NCBI GenBank assembly: GCA_021808185.1
Contig: JAKBCB010000117.1
Span: 1 to 9,354 of the forward strand
Direction: 5' to 3'
DNA length: 9,354 nucleotides
DNA from: Pseudomonadota bacterium
GTDB taxonomy: Bacteria > Pseudomonadota > Alphaproteobacteria > Acetobacterales > Acetobacteraceae
The position numbers and the translations under genes are program-made. The notes under the pieces were generated by a model. That model was not told the DNA's origin. It did not search any database and was given only the letters and a program-made list of their open reading frames with translations. Positions 6,025-9,354 of this stretch are shown one piece after another (the stretch's first letter is position 1; each line of letters begins with the position of its first letter).

Positions 6025-7227
6025 ATGCCCGGCTTCGCCAAACGGCTGGAGAAGGCGCGCGTCGCGCCCACGGTTGCCCTGACCGTCCGCGCGCGCGAAC
6101 TGCGGGACGCGGGCAAGAACGTCATCACGCTGACCATCGGCGAGCCGGACTTCGCGACACCGCCGCATGCGATCGAGGCCGCGCACGCGGCGGCGTTGCG
6201 GGGCGATACCAAGTATCCGCCGCAGGACGGCACGCGTGCGCTGAAGCAGGCGGTGCAGCGCAAATACGCGCGCGAGCACGGGCTGGAATACGGGCTCGAT
6301 CAGATCGTCGTCGGCAACGGCGGCAAGCAGGTGATCTACGACGCGCTGCTGGCCACCGTCGAGGACGGCGACGAGGTGCTGATCCCGACGCCGTTCTGGT
6401 CGGCCTACGCGCTGATGACGCATGTCGTCGGCGGCACGCCGACTTACGTAAGCTGCCCGCAGAACAACGGCTTCCGGCTGCGGCCGGAGGATCTGGACGC
6501 GGCGATCACCCCGCGCACGCGCTGGCTGTTTCTGAATTTCCCGAACAACCCGAGCGGCGCCGCGTGCTCGCGCGCCGAGCTTGCCGCGCTGGGCGAGGTG
6601 ATGCTGAAGCATCCGCATGTCTGGATTCTGTCCGACGACATGTACGAGCACATGGTCTATGGCGGCTTCGAGTTCGCGACCCTCGCCGCCGTGGAACCGC
6701 GCCTGCGCGACCGCATTCTGACCGTGTCCGGCGTGTCCAAGACCTATGCGATGACCGGCTGGCGTATCGGCTTCGGCGTCGGGCCGAAGGATCTGATCCG
6801 CGCGATGGCCAATACGCAGGGGCAGGCGACGGCCGGCGTCTCCACTGTCGGGCAAGCCGCCGCCGTGGCCGCGCTTGACGGGCCGCAGGAACTTGTCGCC
6901 GAACGCGCGGAGATCTACCGCCGCCGGCGCGATCTTGTCGTGGACATGCTGAACGCCATTCCGGGCATCGCCTGCCACCGGCCGGAAGGGGCGTTCTATG
7001 TGTTCCCCAACGTGGCCGGCTGCCTTGGCCGCACCAGCGCCGGCGGCAAGCGTATCGACACGGACGAGAATTTTGCCGTGGCCCTGCTGGAGGAACAGCA
7101 TGTGGCAACCGTGTTCGGCGCGGCCTTCGGCATGAGCCCGTATCTGCGCATCAGCTACGCGACCGACGAGGCGAGCCTGGAGGACGGGTGCCGCCGCATC
7201 GCGCGCTTCGTCGCGGGATTGCGGTGA
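6025..7227 (+). CDS. Class I PLP aminotransferase, paralogue of the preceding gene (second tandem copy)
   Basis: This 400-residue paralogue aligns with the upstream enzyme end to end without gaps; by hand count about 210 of 400 residues are identical. It keeps the catalytic set: K239 in SKTYAMTGWRIGF, R247, D204 and Y207 in SDDMYEH, N175 in NFPNNPSG, W125, and R375 in LRISYAT. K101 (GGKQVIYD), the presumed distal-carboxylate reader, is also kept. It differs in the substrate-side positions I can place: Arg instead of Ser at residue 12, Phe instead of Asn at 172, and PFWSAYAL in place of PCWVSYPD. Arg12 is one of the residues reported in prephenate-using 1-beta enzymes, so an aspartate/prephenate aminotransferase making arogenate for tyrosine or phenylalanine is a reasonable hypothesis; a plain aminotransferase of unknown substrate is the alternative. 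The start ATG lies 4 bp after the previous stop, and its own stop overlaps the next GTG start, so the three genes are likely translated from one mRNA. Confidence 0.92.
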   Translation: MPGFAKRLEKARVAPTVALTVRARELRDAGKNVITLTIGEPDFATPPHAIEAAHAAALRGDTKYPPQDGTRALKQAVQRKYAREHGLEYGLDQIVVGNGGKQVIYDALLATVEDGDEVLIPTPFWSAYALMTHVVGGTPTYVSCPQNNGFRLRPEDLDAAITPRTRWLFLNFPNNPSGAACSRAELAALGEVMLKHPHVWILSDDMYEHMVYGGFEFATLAAVEPRLRDRILTVSGVSKTYAMTGWRIGFGVGPKDLIRAMANTQGQATAGVSTVGQAAAVAALDGPQELVAERAEIYRRRRDLVVDMLNAIPGIACHRPEGAFYVFPNVAGCLGRTSAGGKRIDTDENFAVALLEEQHVATVFGAAFGMSPYLRISYATDEASLEDGCRRIARFVAGLR

Positions 7228-8249
7228 TCCGGCCGGCGCGCGATGACGATGCCCCCGGCATCGTTCGCGTCGTCGGTGCCTGCTGGAGCGAATATCCCGG
7301 CTGCGTGATCGATATCGAGGGCGAGGCGCCGGAGCTGCTGCGCATCGCGAGCCACGCTGCCGGGCGCGGTGGTGCCGCATGGGTGGCTGAGGTCGATGCG
7401 GCGGTGGTCGGGCTGGTCTGCGTCTGGCCGTTGGACGAGGGCGACTGGGAACTCGCGAAGGTGTACGTGGCGCGCGAACATCGCGGCGGCGGCCTCGCGC
7501 ACGTCTTGGCCGACACGGCGGAGGCGTTCGCGCGCGCGCACGGCGCGACACATATGAGGCTGTGGAGCGACACGCGCTTCGACCGCGCGCACCGGTTCTA
7601 CGAAAAGCGCGGCTACGTCCGCTCCGGCCCGATCCGCGCGCTCGACGACAAATCGCATTCCATCGAGTTCGCCTATGCCAAGCCGCTGACGGGCGTGGTC
7701 GTCGAGCGGCTGGACGCGGCGGCGGCGGCCTCGGCGGAGTACGGGCTCGCGCGTGCCCTGGTGGCGTGCGTGAACGACGGTGCCGCCGTCTCGTTCCTGC
7801 CGCCGCTGTCGATGGAGCGGGCGCTGGCATTCTGGCGCAAGGTGTCGTCGTCCGTCGCGCGCGGGGAGAAGATCCTGCTGGTGGCATGGAGCGACGGCAC
7901 CATCGCCGGCACCGTGCAGCTCGATCTGGCGACGCCGGAGAACCAGCCGCATCGCGCGGATGTGGCGAAGATGCTGGTGCATCCGGATGCGCGGCGGCGC
8001 GGCATCGGCCGGGCGCTGCTGGCGCGGATCGAAGCCGAGGCGGCCGCCGCCGGGCGGTCGTTGCTGACACTGGACACGCGCGCGGACGATTTCGCGGAAT
8101 CGCTGTATCGCGGTGGCGGCTGGACCGAATGCGGGCGCATCCCGGACTACGCGCTGAACGCCGACGGCCGCACGCCGCACGACACGGTGCTGTTCTACAA
8201 GCGCGTCACGCCCACCCACGCCGCGCAGGCAAGTCCGCGAACCCCCTGA
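7224..8249 (+). CDS. Protein with two tandem GNAT acetyltransferase domains
   Basis: The 341-residue product contains two GNAT N-acetyltransferase domains. The first (about 1-155) begins MIRPARDDDAPGI and has LAKVYVAREHRGGGLA, with the acetyl-CoA motif R87-G-G-G-L-A92, then RLWSDTRFDRAHRFYEKRGYV. The second (about 158-328) has VAKMLVHPDARRRGIGRALL, with the motif R257-x-x-G260-x-G262, then LTLDTRADDFAESLYRGGGW and a terminal DTVLFYKR. Both Q/R-x-x-G-x-G/A loops look intact, so both halves may bind acetyl-CoA. The start is the GTG at 7224, which overlaps the TGA of the aminotransferase gene (GTGA). The frame is open further upstream, but those residues are not GNAT-like, while IRPARDDD is a typical GNAT beginning. 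The overlap points to translational coupling. The acceptor substrate is unknown; an amino acid or related amine is a contextual guess. Confidence 0.88.
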   Translation: MIRPARDDDAPGIVRVVGACWSEYPGCVIDIEGEAPELLRIASHAAGRGGAAWVAEVDAAVVGLVCVWPLDEGDWELAKVYVAREHRGGGLAHVLADTAEAFARAHGATHMRLWSDTRFDRAHRFYEKRGYVRSGPIRALDDKSHSIEFAYAKPLTGVVVERLDAAAAASAEYGLARALVACVNDGAAVSFLPPLSMERALAFWRKVSSSVARGEKILLVAWSDGTIAGTVQLDLATPENQPHRADVAKMLVHPDARRRGIGRALLARIEAEAAAAGRSLLTLDTRADDFAESLYRGGGWTECGRIPDYALNADGRTPHDTVLFYKRVTPTHAAQASPRTP

Positions 8250-8257
8250 GCAGGCTT

Positions 8258-8290
8258 GCCGCGAGTTCGGGGCGCACCCGAACTCGCGGC
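8258..8290 (+). terminator. Perfect 14-bp hairpin between convergent genes, likely bidirectional terminator
   Basis: The arms at 8258-8271 and 8277-8290 (GCCGCGAGTTCGGG and its complement) pair perfectly around a 5-base loop (GCGCA). The hairpin fills most of the 47-bp gap between the stop of the double-GNAT gene and the stop of the Mrp gene, which face each other. There is no T-tract on either side, so it is not a textbook intrinsic terminator. In GC-rich genomes such hairpins often mark 3' ends by stalling polymerase or protecting the mRNA. Confidence 0.65.
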
Positions 8291-8296
8291 TGTCCG

Positions 8297-9354
8297 CTAC
8301 TCCACGACGATACGCGGGAAGGCCGGCGCCTTGCCGGCCTCGGCCGGGTTCACCTTGGCCCAGACGCGCTGGGCGATGGCGCCGAAGGCGCGCGCCGCCT
8401 CGCTGTCCGGCGCCGCCGCCACGATCGGCGTGCCGGCGTCGCTCGCGGTGCGGATGTCCAGCAGCAGCGGGATCTCGCCCAGGAACTCGGTGCCGAGCCG
8501 GTGCGCCTCGGCCTTCGCGCCGCCGTGGCCGAAGATCTCGGCGCGGTGGTTGCAGTTCGGGCAGCAATAATAGGACATGTTCTCGATCAGCCCGAGCACC
8601 GGCACGCGCGTCCGCTCGAACATCTTCACGCCGCGCCGCGCGTCCAGCAGCGCGATGTCCTGCGGGGTGGAGACGATGACGGCGCCGGCGAGCGCCACGC
8701 GCTGCGCCATGGTCAGTTGCGCGTCGCCGGTGCCGGGCGGCATATCGACGATCATGATGTCGAGCGGCCCCCACTCGACCTGTCCCATCATCTGTTCCAG
8801 CGCGCCCATCACCATCGGGCCGCGCCAGATCATGGGCGTCTCCTCCTCCACCAGGAAGCCGATGGACATGGCCTTCAGGCCCCAGGCCGGCAGCGGGACC
8901 ATCTTGTCGCCGCGCACCTCCGGCTTGCGGGCGAGGCCCAGCATGCGCGGCAGGCTCGGGCCGTAGATGTCGGCGTCCAGCAGGCCGACGCGCAGCCCCA
9001 TCTGTGCCAACGCCACCGCGAGGTTGACGGCGGCGGTGGATTTTCCCACGCCGCCCTTGCCGGAGGCGACCGCGACCACCGCCTTCACGTCGGCGAGCAG
9101 CTGCGGCTTCGCGGCCGGGCCATGCGCGTGGCCGTGGCCGTGGCCGTGGCCGTGGCCGGCGGCGGCGGCGGGGGCCGGCGCGGGGGTGGCCGAGGTGAGC
9201 ACCGCCGTGACGTTCTTCACGCCGGGTTGCCGGGACAGGTGCTTCTCCACCGCCGCGCGCACCGGTTCCATCTTGGGCGCGCGGGCGCGGTCGGTCAGCA
9301 GGCTGACGTGTACCAGGCCGCCTTTCACCTCGATCGCCTCCACCAGTCCGGAGG
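8297..9354 (-). CDS. Mrp/ApbC family Fe-S cluster carrier P-loop ATPase (5' end outside window)
   Basis: Mrp/ApbC (Ind1/NUBPL-like) proteins bind and deliver [4Fe-4S] clusters in the cytosol. The visible part, numbered from the GTG at 9343, has the end of a MIP18-like N-terminal domain (about 1-50), a His-Gly linker (63-75), and the P-loop NTPase. The NTPase shows the deviant Walker A SGKGGVGKS (94-102), DADIYGPS (123-130), IWRGPM, VDMPPGTGD (199-207), STPQDIALLDARRG, and ENMSYYCCPNCNHRAEIFGHGG, whose CxxC pair C261/C264 is the expected cluster ligand. The GTG at 9343 is probably not the true start. The frame continues upstream as SGL just before VEAIEVKGG, which fits the normal family sequence, so the N-terminal ~30-40 residues lie beyond the window. 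The mitochondrial relative Ind1/NUBPL matures complex I, and a complex I accessory gene lies at the other end of the window, but no direct link is shown. Confidence 0.93.
   Translation of the reverse strand, partial: SGLVEAIEVKGGLVHVSLLTDRARAPKMEPVRAAVEKHLSRQPGVKNVTAVLTSATPAPAPAAAAGHGHGHGHGHAHGPAAKPQLLADVKAVVAVASGKGGVGKSTAAVNLAVALAQMGLRVGLLDADIYGPSLPRMLGLARKPEVRGDKMVPLPAWGLKAMSIGFLVEEETPMIWRGPMVMGALEQMMGQVEWGPLDIMIVDMPPGTGDAQLTMAQRVALAGAVIVSTPQDIALLDARRGVKMFERTRVPVLGLIENMSYYCCPNCNHRAEIFGHGGAKAEAHRLGTEFLGEIPLLLDIRTASDAGTPIVAAAPDSEAARAFGAIAQRVWAKVNPAEAGKAPAFPRIVVE
9128..9157 (+). repeat. Five-copy GTGGCC hexamer repeat encoding the His-Gly linker of Mrp
   Basis: Five exact tandem copies of GTGGCC lie inside the Mrp gene. 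On the minus strand they encode alternating Gly-His, giving with flanking codons the run GHGHGHGHGHAHG between the N-terminal domain and the ATPase domain. The number of copies could vary between strains by replication slippage without breaking the frame, because the unit is six bases. Confidence 0.85.

Noticed and set aside
5944..8070. 708-codon open frame on the minus strand
   Set aside because: It covers the second aminotransferase and the double-GNAT gene in antisense, is Arg/Pro/Ala-rich with no motif, and is a shadow of codon bias.
9128..9157. GTGGCC tandem repeat as a CRISPR or regulatory repeat
   Set aside because: Units are contiguous six-base copies inside a coding frame with no spacers; they encode the His-Gly linker.
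9343..9343. GTG at 9343 as the start of the Mrp gene
   Set aside because: The frame stays open to the window edge and the upstream codons (SGL) continue the expected family sequence, so the gene is cut by the window rather than starting here.

Overview
The window is a very GC-rich chromosomal segment of ordinary housekeeping type. It most likely comes from an alphaproteobacterium, probably Rhodospirillales/Acetobacteraceae. The reasons are the block NDUFA12-like complex I subunit / MlaD / DUF2155, the class II ribonucleotide-reductase-derived TSCPD protein, and the alphaproteobacterial style of the aminotransferases and the PF04339 acyltransferase-like protein. I see no insertion sequence, phage gene, CRISPR array, tRNA or rRNA. 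The taxonomic call is inference from gene content and composition.

Layout. (1) Positions 1-1410, minus strand: a compact four-gene operon read right to left. It holds an NDUFA12 family complex I accessory subunit, mlaD (single-MCE lipid transport protein), an uncharacterised 73-residue protein and a secreted DUF2155 protein that runs off the left edge. Gaps are 8 bp, a 4-bp ATGA overlap and 10 bp. (2) Positions 1411-1552: a divergent intergenic region with a weak promoter-like signal for the minus operon. (3) Positions 1553-4732, plus strand: a ribonucleotide reductase (NrdJ)-derived protein that appears to have lost its catalytic centre, a RidA-family protein, and a PF04339 FemAB/GNAT-like protein. 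(4) Positions 4733-4817: an intergenic leader with two overlapping inverted repeats. (5) Positions 4818-8249, plus strand: two tandem class I aminotransferases of identical length (400 residues, about 52% identical without gaps by hand count), then a double-GNAT protein whose GTG start overlaps the preceding stop. (6) Positions 8258-8290: a 14-bp perfect hairpin between convergent genes. (7) Positions 8297-9354, minus strand: an Mrp/ApbC-type Fe-S carrier ATPase with a histidine-rich linker, cut by the right edge.

How the genes may work together. The left operon concerns the envelope and membrane (outer-membrane lipid transport, complex I, a secreted protein). The plus-strand block is rich in amino-nitrogen functions. 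RidA removes reactive enamine/imine products of PLP enzymes, and two PLP aminotransferases lie just downstream, followed by acetyltransferase domains. The most informative observation is that the two tandem aminotransferases both keep the lysine that reads the distal carboxylate in 1-beta aspartate aminotransferases. They differ at the N-terminal residue 12 reported to decide prephenate aminotransferase activity (Ser in the first, Arg in the second). This suggests a duplication followed by division of labour between aspartate and prephenate transamination. No clearly novel multi-gene system was found; the NrdJ-derived pseudoenzyme and the tandem aminotransferases are the best leads.
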